Shown here piece by piece: positions 17,013-25,375 of a DNA stretch of 64,000 nt. Position 1 is the stretch's first letter. Every line of letters begins with the position of its first letter. The DNA comes from Corallococcus silvisoli (GTDB taxonomy: Bacteria > Myxococcota > Myxococcia > Myxococcales > Myxococcaceae): NCBI RefSeq assembly GCF_009909145.1, contig NZ_JAAAPJ010000008.1, forward strand, positions 434,001 through 498,000. Direction: 5' to 3'. Made by a program: the position numbers and the translations under genes. The notes beneath the pieces were generated by a model, which had not been told where the DNA came from, did no database searches, and saw only the letters and a program-made list of their open reading frames with translations.

Positions 17013-17237
17013 ATGTGGGCGTGGCTGAAGTTGGCGATGGCGGTGGTGGTGGTGGTGATGCCGGGGGGCTTCCCCCTCGCGCTGGCGTACATCGCGACGC
17101 GGACGCTGGTGGAGCGTTGGCGGGCGGCGCAGGCTCAGGCCCAGGACGAGGGGCGGCCGGTGTCGGTGCGGGACGTGCTGGGCTCGCTGCACTTCCGGGA
17201 CCTCATCCGCGAGGCCCGGGCGGCCACGGCGCTGTAG
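17013..17237 (+). CDS. Small membrane-anchored protein (74 aa)
   Basis: 74 residues from the ATG at 17013; the frame is open far upstream without family support. Residues 1-28 (MWAWLKLAMAVVVVVMPGGF and on) form one transmembrane helix. The remainder is a charged cytoplasmic-type tail (RTLVERWRAAQAQAQDEGRP) with a short C-terminal helix. I know no family. It ends before a strong bidirectional terminator shared with aglZ. It is divergent from the MoxR gene, so it has its own promoter region. Confidence 0.6.
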   Translation: MWAWLKLAMAVVVVVMPGGFPLALAYIATRTLVERWRAAQAQAQDEGRPVSVRDVLGSLHFRDLIREARAATAL

Positions 17238-17267
17238 CGCGGACCGGTTGTCCCCGAGCGACGAACG

Positions 17268-17304
17268 AAGGGCCCGGCACTTCCTCGGAAGTGCGCGGGC
17301 CCTT
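17268..17304. terminator. Strong bidirectional terminator (small membrane protein / aglZ)
   Basis: aagggccc-g-gcacttcc (17268-17284) pairs with ggaagtgc-gc-gggccctt (17287-17304) across a 2-nt loop: 16 base pairs with a small internal bulge. It has A/T-containing ends on both sides and lies between convergent stops. Confidence 0.8.
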
Positions 17305-17330
17305 GTCGTTTCCGCCGGGAGGGGGGCGGG

Positions 17331-20300
17331 CTACTTGTCCAGCTCGTCGACGAGCGCCGTCCAGTCGTCCTCGGCCGCGGGCGCGGTGGGCAGCTGCATC
17401 ACCATGGTGCGCTCCGGGGCGTCTTCGTCCACGGGCACCGGGGTGGGGGCGGCCTTCTTCGCGGCGGGCTTGGCGGCGGCCTTGGCGGGGGGCTTGGCAG
17501 CGGCCGGGATGACCGGGTTGGCCTGGACCGTGGCGGCGAGGTGCTCGTCCTCGGTGGGCTTGGCGGCGGCCTTCGCGGCGGGGGCGGCGGCCGGGGCGGG
17601 GGCCTTGCTCTTGAAGCGGGCCAGCTCCAGCTCCGCGACCTTGAGCGCCTTGCTCTTCTCCTGGACGGAGGTCTGGAGGCGGGCGACCTCCTGGGCCTTG
17701 ATGGCCTCGCGGCGCTCCAGCTCGGCCTTCTGCTTGGCGTTGAGGTCCTCCAGCTCCTTGACCTGACGGGCCTCCAGGTCCTTGCGCTCCTTCTGCGCGG
17801 TGGCGAGCCGGGCGGCGGCCTCGTTGGCCTTGGTCTCCGCGGCGGCGACGCGGGCGTTGAGGTCCTTCTCCGCGCGGGCCCGGGTGCTCTGGGCGTTCTC
17901 CAGCGCCAGCTCCAGGTCCTGGGCCTTCTTGGTGCGGGCCTGCAGCTGGGCCTGGGCGTCCTTGAGCTTCGCGTCGGTGTCGGCGGCGAACTTCTGGGCC
18001 TCCTGCGCCAGCTGCGCGATGCGCTGCTCGGACTTGGCCAGCTTCGCGGCCAGGTCGTCCGCCTGCTTCTTCGCCTCGGCGGCGGCGGCGGCGGCCTGCT
18101 GGGCCTGCTGTTGGGCCTGGGCCTGGGCCTGCTGGAGCTGTCCGGCCAGCCCGTCGCGCTCGCTGGTGAGCTTCTTCTGGTGCTGCGCGGCGTGCTGGAG
18201 CTGCGCGTCGCGGTCGGCGACGGCCTTGCGCGTCCCGTCCAGCTCGCCGGACACCGACGAGAGCTGCTGGTTCAGCGCGTCCGCCTGCTTCTTGGACTCG
18301 GCGGCCTGGGCCTCCAGCTGGCCTTCCAGCTGCTTCACCTGTTCGGTGCGGGTGGCGACCTCGCGGTTGAGCACCTCCGCCTGACGCATCTTCTCCTGCG
18401 TCACGTGGGTGAGCTTGCGCAGCGTGTCCGACAGCTCCTTGCCCTTGGTGTCGACCTCGTTCTGGAGGAGCTCCTCACGGCGCTGCGACTCGTGGGTGAG
18501 CGTCTGGAGGCGGTCCTCCAGGTGGTGGCGCGCGTCCTCCGTCTGCGCGAGCGTGGAGGACAGCTGCGTGACTTCCGCCACGCGAGTGCCCAGCTCGTGC
18601 TTGGTGACGATGAGCTGTTCGGCCAGGTCCTCGCCGTTGGCCTGGGAATCGGAGAGCTGGCGCTCCAGCTCCGCCTGGGTGTTGGCGGCGGCCTGGCGGG
18701 CCTGGGCGTGGGCCTGCTCCTCGCGGGCCAGCGCGTCCTGGGTCCCGGCGAGCTGGCCCTGCGTGTCCGCCAGTTGCTGCGACGTGGCGGAGAGGTCCGA
18801 GGTCAGCCCGTCGCGCTCGCCGGTGAGGGCGTTGATGTGCGCGGTGGTCTCTTCGGCGAGCTTCGCGTGCGCGCCGCGTTCGGCGTCGTAGAGGCCCTGC
18901 GTCTCCGACAGGTCCGCGCGCAGCTGGCCAATCTGGCCCGTGAGGTCCTGCTCCAGCGAATCCTTCGCCTCGTGGAGCGCCTTCAGCTCCGCGATGCGAG
19001 CGTCGCGCTCCTCGGTGGTTCGCGCCAGGAGGCCGTTGGTCTCCTGGAGGATGTCGCGCGTCTCGTTCAGCTCCGCGTCCAGCTCATCGCGGTGCGTGGT
19101 CACCTTCGCCAGGTCGCCGCGCGTCGCCTCCAGGGTGTCCTGGGTCTGCGTCAGCGTCTGGCTGGTGGCCTCGAGCTCGCCGCGCGTCTCCGCGAGCGTG
19201 CTCTCGGTGCTGGCGAGGGTGCCCTGCGTCTCCGCGAGGGTGCCCTCCGTGCGCGCCAGCGTGTCCTGGGTCTGGGCGAGGGTGGCCTCGGTGGTGGCCA
19301 GCGTCTGGCTGGTGGCCTCCAGCTCGCCCTGGGTGGACGCGAGCGTGGCCTCCGTCTGCGCCAGCCGCGACTGCGTGTCCGTCAACGACTGACTGGTGGC
19401 CTCGAGTTCGCCGCGCGTCTCCGCGAGCGTGCCCTCGGTGTTGGCGAGCGTGCCCTGCGTGTCGGAGAGGGTCTGGCTGGTGGCCTCCAGCTCACCGCGC
19501 GTGGTGGAGAGTGTCTCCTCCGTCTGCGCGAGCCGGGACTGGGTGTCCGCGAGCGTCTGGCTGGTGGCCTCGAGCTCGCCGCGCGTCTCCGCGAGCGTGC
19601 CTTCGGTGCTGGCGAGGGTGCCCTGCGTCTCCGCGAGGGTGCCTTCCGTGCGCGCCAGCGTGTCCTGCGTCTGGGCGAGGGTGGCCTCGGTGGTGGCCAG
19701 CGTCTGGCTGGTGGCCTCCAGCTCGCCGCGGGTGGTGGAGAGCGTCTCCTCCGTCCGCGCGAGGTTCGCCTGAGTCTCGGAGAGGGTCTGGCTGGTAGCC
19801 TCCAGCTCGCCGCGTGTCTCCGACAGCGTGCCCTCGGTGCGGGCCAGCGTCGCCTGGGTGTCCGCGAGGGTCTGGCTGGTGGCCTCCAGCTCGCCGCGTG
19901 TCTCCGCGAGGGTGGCTTCGGTGCTGGAGAGCGTGCCCTGCGTCTCGGAGAGCTGCTGGCTGGTGGCCTCCAGGTTGCCGGTCAGCTCGGAGATGCGCGA
20001 GTCGCGCTCGGCGACGTCGGACTGCAGGCCCTCGATGGTGCCGTCGCGCTGGGCGACGGTGTCCTCGAGGGAGGCGACGCGCGCGGAGAGCTGCTCGCCC
20101 TGGCGCTGGGCGGCGTCCAGCTGCTCGCTGAGCGCTTGAATCTGACCGTTGAGGTCCGCCTCCAGGGCGTCCTTCGCGGCGCGCAGGTCCTCCAGTTGGC
20201 TGGTGAGATCCTGCTCCAGCGCGTCCTTGGCCTGCTGGAGCGCCTGGAGCTCCGCGTTCAGCTCCGACTCGCGGTCCTCCAGGTGCGTCTTGACGGCTTC

Positions 20301-21920
20301 GACCTCGCCCTCCAGCTCACCGATGCGCTCGCGGTGCTGCTGGATGGTGGCGTTGAGCTCCGCCTCGCTGTTCTCGTTGCGGGCGATGGCCTCCTGCAGC
20401 TCGCGGTCGAGCGCGGAGAGCTTCGCGTCCCGCTCCTCCACGCGCTGGGTGAGGTCCGCCTCCAGGGCGTCCTTGTCCAGCCGCAGCTGGTCGCGCTCGC
20501 CAGTGACGCGCGCGATGTCCGACTCCAGGTCCGCCACCTGCTGCGTGAGGCGCTGCTCCAGTTGGGCGCGCTCGGCGTTGAGGCGCTCGATCTCCGCGTC
20601 GGAGCGGCTGGCGTGCTCCTCCGCCGTGGTGGCCCGGGTCTCCAGGCCGCGCACGGTGGCGTCGCGCTCCTGCTCCGTCTGGCTCAGGCGCTCCTGGAGG
20701 GCCTGGAGCTCGCCGTCCAGCTCGGCGTAGCGCTGGTCGCGCTCGCTGACGGTGCGGCCCAGCTCCGACTCGAACTGGTCGCCGCGCTCGCGCAGCTGGA
20801 GGATGTCCGCCTCGTTGGCGCGGACGGTGTCCTGGAGCTTCTGCTCCTTGACCTCGAACTCCAGCGTGACGACGCCGAGGTGCTTCTCCAGCTTGTCGAA
20901 CTCGTTGCGCCAGCTCTCCAGGTCCGCGCCGCGCCGGGCCAGCTCCTCGTCGCGGAGGTTGACCTCCTTGCGCAGGACGTTGATGTCCTTCTCCTTGGAG
21001 GCGACGACCTCGATGAGGTCCTTCTCCGAGGAGAACTTCTGCAGGAGCAGGTCGTCCACGGTGGCGCCGTGCTCGCGCTCCTTCTGGACGATGGACTGCT
21101 GGGCGTCGTTGAAGCGCCGCAGCAGGTCATCCACCTGCATCTTCAGGCCCTGCAGCTCCACGTCCTTCTCGTGGAGGCGGTCCTCGACGGACAGCAGCTC
21201 CCGCTCGCGGACGCTCCAGATCTCCGACAGGCGCGCGAGCTGCGCTTCACGCGTCTTCAGCTCGTCCCGGAGGATCTGGATCTTCCCCTCGGGCGTGCCC
21301 ATCAGCTCGCGGCGCGGGGGCGGGCGCTTCAACTGGCGGGACTCCGCCAAGAGCTCCGCCTTGCGGTCCGCGATGGACGAGAAGGCCCGGTCCATGAAGG
21401 ACTTGTCCTCGTCCGTCATCGCGCTGCGGCGCTCGCGCTTGGGCAGCTTGGGCGGGGCGCCGGTGCGCACGCCGGGCATGGGGGGCGGGGCTTCCCGCGG
21501 GGCGCCCGAGAGCGCGGCGTCCAGGTCCGCGTCCGTCTCATCGGAGCCGGGCGGCACGATGCCCGCGCTCATCGACGCGAGCTCTCCCATCTCGAACGGG
21601 ATGACGAGATAGCCATCCGCGGCGGCGGGCGTCTCACGGTGCTTGTTCAGCCCCTCCACGCCGGAGTCGGAGGAGAGGAGGAGGACCTTGAGGTTCTGTC
21701 CCCACTTGCCCTTCTTGATCTGACCACAGAGGGCGAAGCCGGACTGGTCCGGCAGCTCCGCGCGCACGACGACCAGATCGGGTCGGCGTTTCTCCAGCTC
21801 CCGCTGCGCGTCTGACGCAGTGGTGGCCATGGCCGTGTTGTAGCCCGCGCTCTTGAGCACGGAGGCCATGCTGAGTGCGAAGTCGTTCTGGCTTTCGACG
21901 ATGAGGACGCGACGCTCCAT
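17331..21920 (-). CDS. aglZ: AglZ-like gliding motility protein: pseudo-receiver plus giant coiled coil
   Basis: 1,529 residues from the ATG at 21920 (MERRVLIVES; a GTG four codons upstream is also possible). Residues 1-120 are a response-regulator receiver fold, but the phospho-acceptor Asp is Arg (PDLVVVRAELPD), so it is a pseudo-receiver. A Pro-rich linker follows, then ~1,250 residues of coiled coil with heptads. The tail is Ala/Lys/Pro-rich (APAPAAAPAAKAAAKP). This architecture and the N-terminal wording match M. xanthus AglZ, which is needed for adventurous (A) gliding, forms filaments and works with MglA and the Agl/Glt complex. FrzS shares the layout but is much shorter. The coiled coil includes Leu/Thr heptad repeats (19117-19980). 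It is preceded by the glycosyltransferase gene on the same strand with a ~100-bp gap. Confidence 0.85.
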   Translation of the reverse strand: MERRVLIVESQNDFALSMASVLKSAGYNTAMATTASDAQRELEKRRPDLVVVRAELPDQSGFALCGQIKKGKWGQNLKVLLLSSDSGVEGLNKHRETPAAADGYLVIPFEMGELASMSAGIVPPGSDETDADLDAALSGAPREAPPPMPGVRTGAPPKLPKRERRSAMTDEDKSFMDRAFSSIADRKAELLAESRQLKRPPPRRELMGTPEGKIQILRDELKTREAQLARLSEIWSVRERELLSVEDRLHEKDVELQGLKMQVDDLLRRFNDAQQSIVQKEREHGATVDDLLLQKFSSEKDLIEVVASKEKDINVLRKEVNLRDEELARRGADLESWRNEFDKLEKHLGVVTLEFEVKEQKLQDTVRANEADILQLRERGDQFESELGRTVSERDQRYAELDGELQALQERLSQTEQERDATVRGLETRATTAEEHASRSDAEIERLNAERAQLEQRLTQQVADLESDIARVTGERDQLRLDKDALEADLTQRVEERDAKLSALDRELQEAIARNENSEAELNATIQQHRERIGELEGEVEAVKTHLEDRESELNAELQALQQAKDALEQDLTSQLEDLRAAKDALEADLNGQIQALSEQLDAAQRQGEQLSARVASLEDTVAQRDGTIEGLQSDVAERDSRISELTGNLEATSQQLSETQGTLSSTEATLAETRGELEATSQTLADTQATLARTEGTLSETRGELEATSQTLSETQANLARTEETLSTTRGELEATSQTLATTEATLAQTQDTLARTEGTLAETQGTLASTEGTLAETRGELEATSQTLADTQSRLAQTEETLSTTRGELEATSQTLSDTQGTLANTEGTLAETRGELEATSQSLTDTQSRLAQTEATLASTQGELEATSQTLATTEATLAQTQDTLARTEGTLAETQGTLASTESTLAETRGELEATSQTLTQTQDTLEATRGDLAKVTTHRDELDAELNETRDILQETNGLLARTTEERDARIAELKALHEAKDSLEQDLTGQIGQLRADLSETQGLYDAERGAHAKLAEETTAHINALTGERDGLTSDLSATSQQLADTQGQLAGTQDALAREEQAHAQARQAAANTQAELERQLSDSQANGEDLAEQLIVTKHELGTRVAEVTQLSSTLAQTEDARHHLEDRLQTLTHESQRREELLQNEVDTKGKELSDTLRKLTHVTQEKMRQAEVLNREVATRTEQVKQLEGQLEAQAAESKKQADALNQQLSSVSGELDGTRKAVADRDAQLQHAAQHQKKLTSERDGLAGQLQQAQAQAQQQAQQAAAAAAEAKKQADDLAAKLAKSEQRIAQLAQEAQKFAADTDAKLKDAQAQLQARTKKAQDLELALENAQSTRARAEKDLNARVAAAETKANEAAARLATAQKERKDLEARQVKELEDLNAKQKAELERREAIKAQEVARLQTSVQEKSKALKVAELELARFKSKAPAPAAAPAAKAAAKPTEDEHLAATVQANPVIPAAAKPPAKAAAKPAAKKAAPTPVPVDEDAPERTMVMQLPTAPAAEDDWTALVDELDK
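19117..19980 (-). repeat. Tandem heptad repeats inside aglZ
   Basis: Protein units begin EATSQTL and end TRGEL, with lengths 28, 28, 49, 28, 28, 28, 49 and 21 residues, all multiples of seven (84 and 147 nt). The two 49-residue units are almost identical and lie 133 residues apart. Each heptad reads roughly L-x-x-T-x-x-T. The repeats are visible in DNA as recurring gtctggctggtggcctcc. Confidence 0.85.
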
Positions 21921-22019
21921 GAAGCCCTTCACCCAGCAAAAAGTGCAGTGAAAACCGCGACATCCTAGCGGGCGGGTATAAGGCTTGGGAAGTTTCCGGG
22001 CGGTGCTCGGTCGGCTGCC

Positions 22020-25000
22020 TCACGAGTTCTTGCCGCGAACCGCTCCCTGGCCGACAGGGGGAGTCGCCCCTGGGGACGCGGCCTCATCCGGATCCCGCCC
22101 GGGGAAGTTCGTGGGCGGGGTGTGCCGGGCGAAGCGCGCGCCCTCGGGCGGGCAGTACCCGTGCGCGAGCTGCGCGAACCACGGGTTGAGCGTGGAGCCA
22201 GGGGGCGCGGGCGCGGGCCCTGCGTCTTCGGCCTCCGCGTCCTCCATGTCGAGCGAGTCCGCGTCGTGGACCTCGTCGCTGTCGATCTCCTCCGGCTCGT
22301 CCAGCGCCGCGCTGGCGTTCGACGGCGTGTGGCTCACGTCGTCGTCCAGGGACTGGGCCTCGTCGGCGGCGATCTCCTCCGGCTCGTCGTCGGCGTGCGC
22401 GGGCGTGGAGGGCCTCAGCACGGGTGGTGTCTTCGCCTGCGGATCCGGCGTGGGCAGCAGCCGTGGCGGCGGCCCCTGACGGGGGACGGGAGGCGGGGCG
22501 GTGGCGCGGGGCGGCAGCTGCGGTGGGCGGTCCGCGTCCGGCGCGAGACCCCCTCGGAGGGGCGGCTTGTCGGACTCCGTGAGCACCGGAGGACGGGAGG
22601 AGGAGGGCCGGCCAGCATCCGCGACGAGGCCGCCACGGATGAGCGGTTTGTCCGCGTCGGCCATGGGAAGGGGAGAGGGAGAGAGGCGAGGCGGTTCGAA
22701 GGGGGCCTGATCCGGCGTGGCGCTCGGCCGCGTCGACCGCCCGGCCCCGGTGCTACGGGCTCCGCTCAACACGGACCGCATGGGGACGATGGGCGTGGGC
22801 GCCGGTGGCTCCGGGGAGTCCTCCGCCAGCACGGAGGACCGGCGCACGATGGGCGTCGGAGCGGGCGACTCGTCATCGCGGGTGACGCTGGCGCGGCGCA
22901 CGATGGGCGTGGGGGCTCGCTCCTCGTCCTCCGAGAGTGATGAGGGGCGGCGTGCGCTGGACGCGGAAGGCTCGTCCTCCGTGGAGGAGGACTTGCGGAC
23001 GACGGGCGCGGAGTCCTCTTCCTCTGGAGGAGCGGGCCTGCGGACGATGGGCGTGGGCGCAGGTGAGGCGCGCTCGTCGTCGTCCGGGTCGGCGGGCCTG
23101 CGGACGATGGGCGTGGGCGCAGGTGAGGCGCGCTCGTCGTCGTCCGGGTCGGCGGGCCTGCGGACGATGGGCGTGGGCGCAGGTGAGGCGCGCTCGTCGT
23201 CGTCCGGGTCGGCGGGCCTGCGGACGACGGGCGTGGGCGCTGGTGAGGCGCGCTCGTCGTCGTCCAGGGACGTGGGCCTGCGGACGATGGGCGTGGGCGC
23301 CGGTGCGGCGCTCTCGTCGTCGTCCAGGGACGTGGGCCTGCGAACGATGGGCGTGGGCGCCGGTGCGGCGTCCACATCATCTCCGGCCGGTCGATGCACG
23401 ATGGGTGTGGCGGCCGGGGCCGACTCCTCGGCGTCTCCGGGCGCTTTGCGCACGGTGGCCGTAGAGGCGGGCGCGTCGCCTTCGCCGTCCCCGAAAGGCC
23501 GGCGCACGACCGTCACCCCGGACGATGCCGCATCCGCGCTGTCGTCACCCGTGTCGGAGGACTGTGCGTCGTCCCCCGCCGCGAGCGGCTTCGCGGCGGG
23601 ACGCGTCAGCATCTCGGTGGGTTGGGGGGCGTCGCCGATCCGTCCGCCCAGGGGCTCGGGCTCCTCCTTCTCGGGAGGGACCGGGAGTGCGCTCCTCGCG
23701 GCCCCGTCGGTCGTCTTGGACGTCGGCGTGGACGCGGGTTCGGGCGCCGCGGCGGGTGGGCTCGCGGCGGACTCGCGGAGCGGCAGCCCCATCACCATGG
23801 GGACCTCGTCGGGCCGCATGTCCGGCTCGGTCTTCACGAGCCGCGTGTCCATCCCATCGTCCAGCGCCATCCCCATCACCAGGGGCAGGTCCTCCGCGCC
23901 TTCCTTCGCGGGGGGCGCCGCCGCTTCCTCAACGGCGGGCTTCGCGGGGGCCTTGGGCATCGGCGCGGGCTTCGACGCCTCCGGCATGCCCAGGCTCGCG
24001 AGCCGGTTCGTGGGCGTGCCCGTCATCGTGACGTCGGGCGGTTCGCTGGAGGCCTCCACCGGCACGTGCCCTCGCTTCTCCAGCAGCGAGTCGTAGAGGT
24101 CCAGCAACTGGCCCCGGATGAGGCGCGCGTCCAGCACCTTCTCCGCGAACGCGCGCCCAGCCCGTCCGAGCGCCACGCGGCGAGGCACGTCGCGCGCCAG
24201 ATCGAGGATGCGCTCGGAGAGGGCGCGGCTGTCGCCGGGTGGGAAGAAGACCGCGGCGTCCTTGGGAATCAGCTCACGGGTGACGGGCAGGTCCGCGGCG
24301 ATGACGGGCCGTCCGGCGGCCAGATACTCGGAGACCTTGGCCAGCGGTCCACCCTGGAGCCGGTTGCGCTCCGAGTCGTCCAGCGGCAGCACGCCCACGT
24401 CCGCGAGCGCCAGCACCTTCACCAGGTCGTCGTGCGTGACCGGCGGCTGGAAGTCGACCTTCTCCTTGAGTCCCAGGTCGTTGACCAGGTCGTCCAGGTG
24501 GGGCTTCCAGTCCGGATGGTGCGCGCCCACCAGCGTCAACCGCACGTCCACCTGCTGGGCCGCGAGCGCGGTGGCCCGCAGCAGGGTGGGCAGGCCCTGC
24601 CAGCCCACGTGGCTGCCCAGGTACATCATCCGGAGGGGCGACCCATCCGGGACGCCGAGCACCTCGGGGTCGTACGGTTGCAGGTCCACCGGCGCGCGCA
24701 GCATGCGCAGCTGGTCCTCCGCCGCTCCCAGCCCCTGGATGTACGCGCGCGTCGTCTGCGAGCCGGTGACCACGAGGTCCGCGTTCATCAGGCAGAAGAG
24801 CTCCTGCCGGCGGATCTTCGACAGGAAGCGGCGGTCCCCGTCCGTCTGCGGATGGGTGTAGCGCAGCTCCTGGGACGGGAACGTCTGGGCCTCATAGATG
24901 AGGCGGTAGCCGTAGTCCGCCTTCAGCTCGCAGAGCGCGTAGCCGCCAAAGGGGTCCGTGAAGTGGGCGAGGGCGTAGTCCTCGCTCTCCAGCTGCCGAC

Positions 25001-25241
25001 GCACGGCCCGTTCGAAGGACTGGATGCGCGACGCCAGGTCCCCGGAGCCTACCGGGACCCGGAGCAGCCGGGCGCCCTGGTACTTCTCGATATGGGAGTG
25101 GTCGGGCGTCTTCGCCGACAGCACCACCACGGAGAAGCGATCAGGCAACGCCTTCAGATACTCGGTCAGTCGGCGTGAGGAGCCAGACGGGCCGGGGATG
25201 ACGTCAAAGCTGCACAGGAGAAGTCTGGGCAGGTCACTCAA
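22020..25241 (-). CDS. GT4-type glycosyltransferase with a long repetitive C-terminal tail
   Basis: 1,073 residues; the apparent start at 25241 is a TTG (MSDLPRLLLCSF), the only one fitting the family N-terminus. Residues 1-390 are a two-domain GT-B enzyme. The N-terminal glycine-rich IPGPSGSSRRL acceptor loop, the SDP-like MYLGSHVGWQGLPTLLRA, and the donor-binding PLAKVSEYLAAGRPVIAADLPVTREL with its conserved Glu are visible. Residues ~400-1,073 are disordered and rich in Pro, Ala, Asp and Arg, with many PTPIVRRP repeats. Three repeats are identical over 60 bp in DNA. The sugar donor and acceptor cannot be told. The tail is far beyond normal GT4 length (~380). It is divergent from the DUF4912 gene and directly upstream of aglZ. 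Confidence 0.82.
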   Translation of the reverse strand: MSDLPRLLLCSFDVIPGPSGSSRRLTEYLKALPDRFSVVVLSAKTPDHSHIEKYQGARLLRVPVGSGDLASRIQSFERAVRRQLESEDYALAHFTDPFGGYALCELKADYGYRLIYEAQTFPSQELRYTHPQTDGDRRFLSKIRRQELFCLMNADLVVTGSQTTRAYIQGLGAAEDQLRMLRAPVDLQPYDPEVLGVPDGSPLRMMYLGSHVGWQGLPTLLRATALAAQQVDVRLTLVGAHHPDWKPHLDDLVNDLGLKEKVDFQPPVTHDDLVKVLALADVGVLPLDDSERNRLQGGPLAKVSEYLAAGRPVIAADLPVTRELIPKDAAVFFPPGDSRALSERILDLARDVPRRVALGRAGRAFAEKVLDARLIRGQLLDLYDSLLEKRGHVPVEASSEPPDVTMTGTPTNRLASLGMPEASKPAPMPKAPAKPAVEEAAAPPAKEGAEDLPLVMGMALDDGMDTRLVKTEPDMRPDEVPMVMGLPLRESAASPPAAAPEPASTPTSKTTDGAARSALPVPPEKEEPEPLGGRIGDAPQPTEMLTRPAAKPLAAGDDAQSSDTGDDSADAASSGVTVVRRPFGDGEGDAPASTATVRKAPGDAEESAPAATPIVHRPAGDDVDAAPAPTPIVRRPTSLDDDESAAPAPTPIVRRPTSLDDDERASPAPTPVVRRPADPDDDERASPAPTPIVRRPADPDDDERASPAPTPIVRRPADPDDDERASPAPTPIVRRPAPPEEEDSAPVVRKSSSTEDEPSASSARRPSSLSEDEERAPTPIVRRASVTRDDESPAPTPIVRRSSVLAEDSPEPPAPTPIVPMRSVLSGARSTGAGRSTRPSATPDQAPFEPPRLSPSPLPMADADKPLIRGGLVADAGRPSSSRPPVLTESDKPPLRGGLAPDADRPPQLPPRATAPPPVPRQGPPPRLLPTPDPQAKTPPVLRPSTPAHADDEPEEIAADEAQSLDDDVSHTPSNASAALDEPEEIDSDEVHDADSLDMEDAEAEDAGPAPAPPGSTLNPWFAQLAHGYCPPEGARFARHTPPTNFPGRDPDEAASPGATPPVGQGAVRGKNS
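23041..23340 (-). repeat. 60-bp tandem repeats, three identical copies and two diverged
   Basis: Units start at 23041, 23101 and 23161 and are identical base for base; the units at 23221 and 23281 differ at several positions. Each encodes 20 residues of the pattern VRRPADPDDDERASPAPTPI on the minus strand. The identity suggests recent expansion or slippage. Confidence 0.95.
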
Positions 25242-25334
25242 GCGGTCGCAGGATACTTGGACAAGGCGGAGGTGTCATCGGGCGTGACGGAGAAGAACGG
25301 GGTCGGCAGACCAACACATCCCGTGACGGATGCG

Positions 25335-25362
25335 TTGACCCCCTGTATGCCGCGACATAACG
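25335..25362 (+). promoter_or_regulatory. Possible promoter for the DUF4912 gene
   Basis: TTGACC at 25335-25340 with ATAACG at 25357-25362, spacer 16, in the 134-bp spacer between divergent genes. It would start transcription just before the ATG at 25376. Weak -10 match. Confidence 0.35.
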
Positions 25363-25375
25363 AGGCGAGGTGTCC

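Noticed and set aside
17541..21815. A 1,424-codon open frame antisense to aglZ
   Set aside because: It runs opposite a clear coiled-coil gene; its Leu/Gly/Arg-rich product is a by-product of GC-rich Ala/Glu/Thr codons and has no family features.
21933..22019. AglZ promoter with TTATAC box on the minus strand
   Set aside because: A TTATAC sequence is present, but no -35 element sits at the right distance, so I did not list it.
23041..23340. CRISPR array
   Set aside because: The 60-bp units follow each other directly with no variable spacers, encode protein repeats in frame and have no cas genes near.
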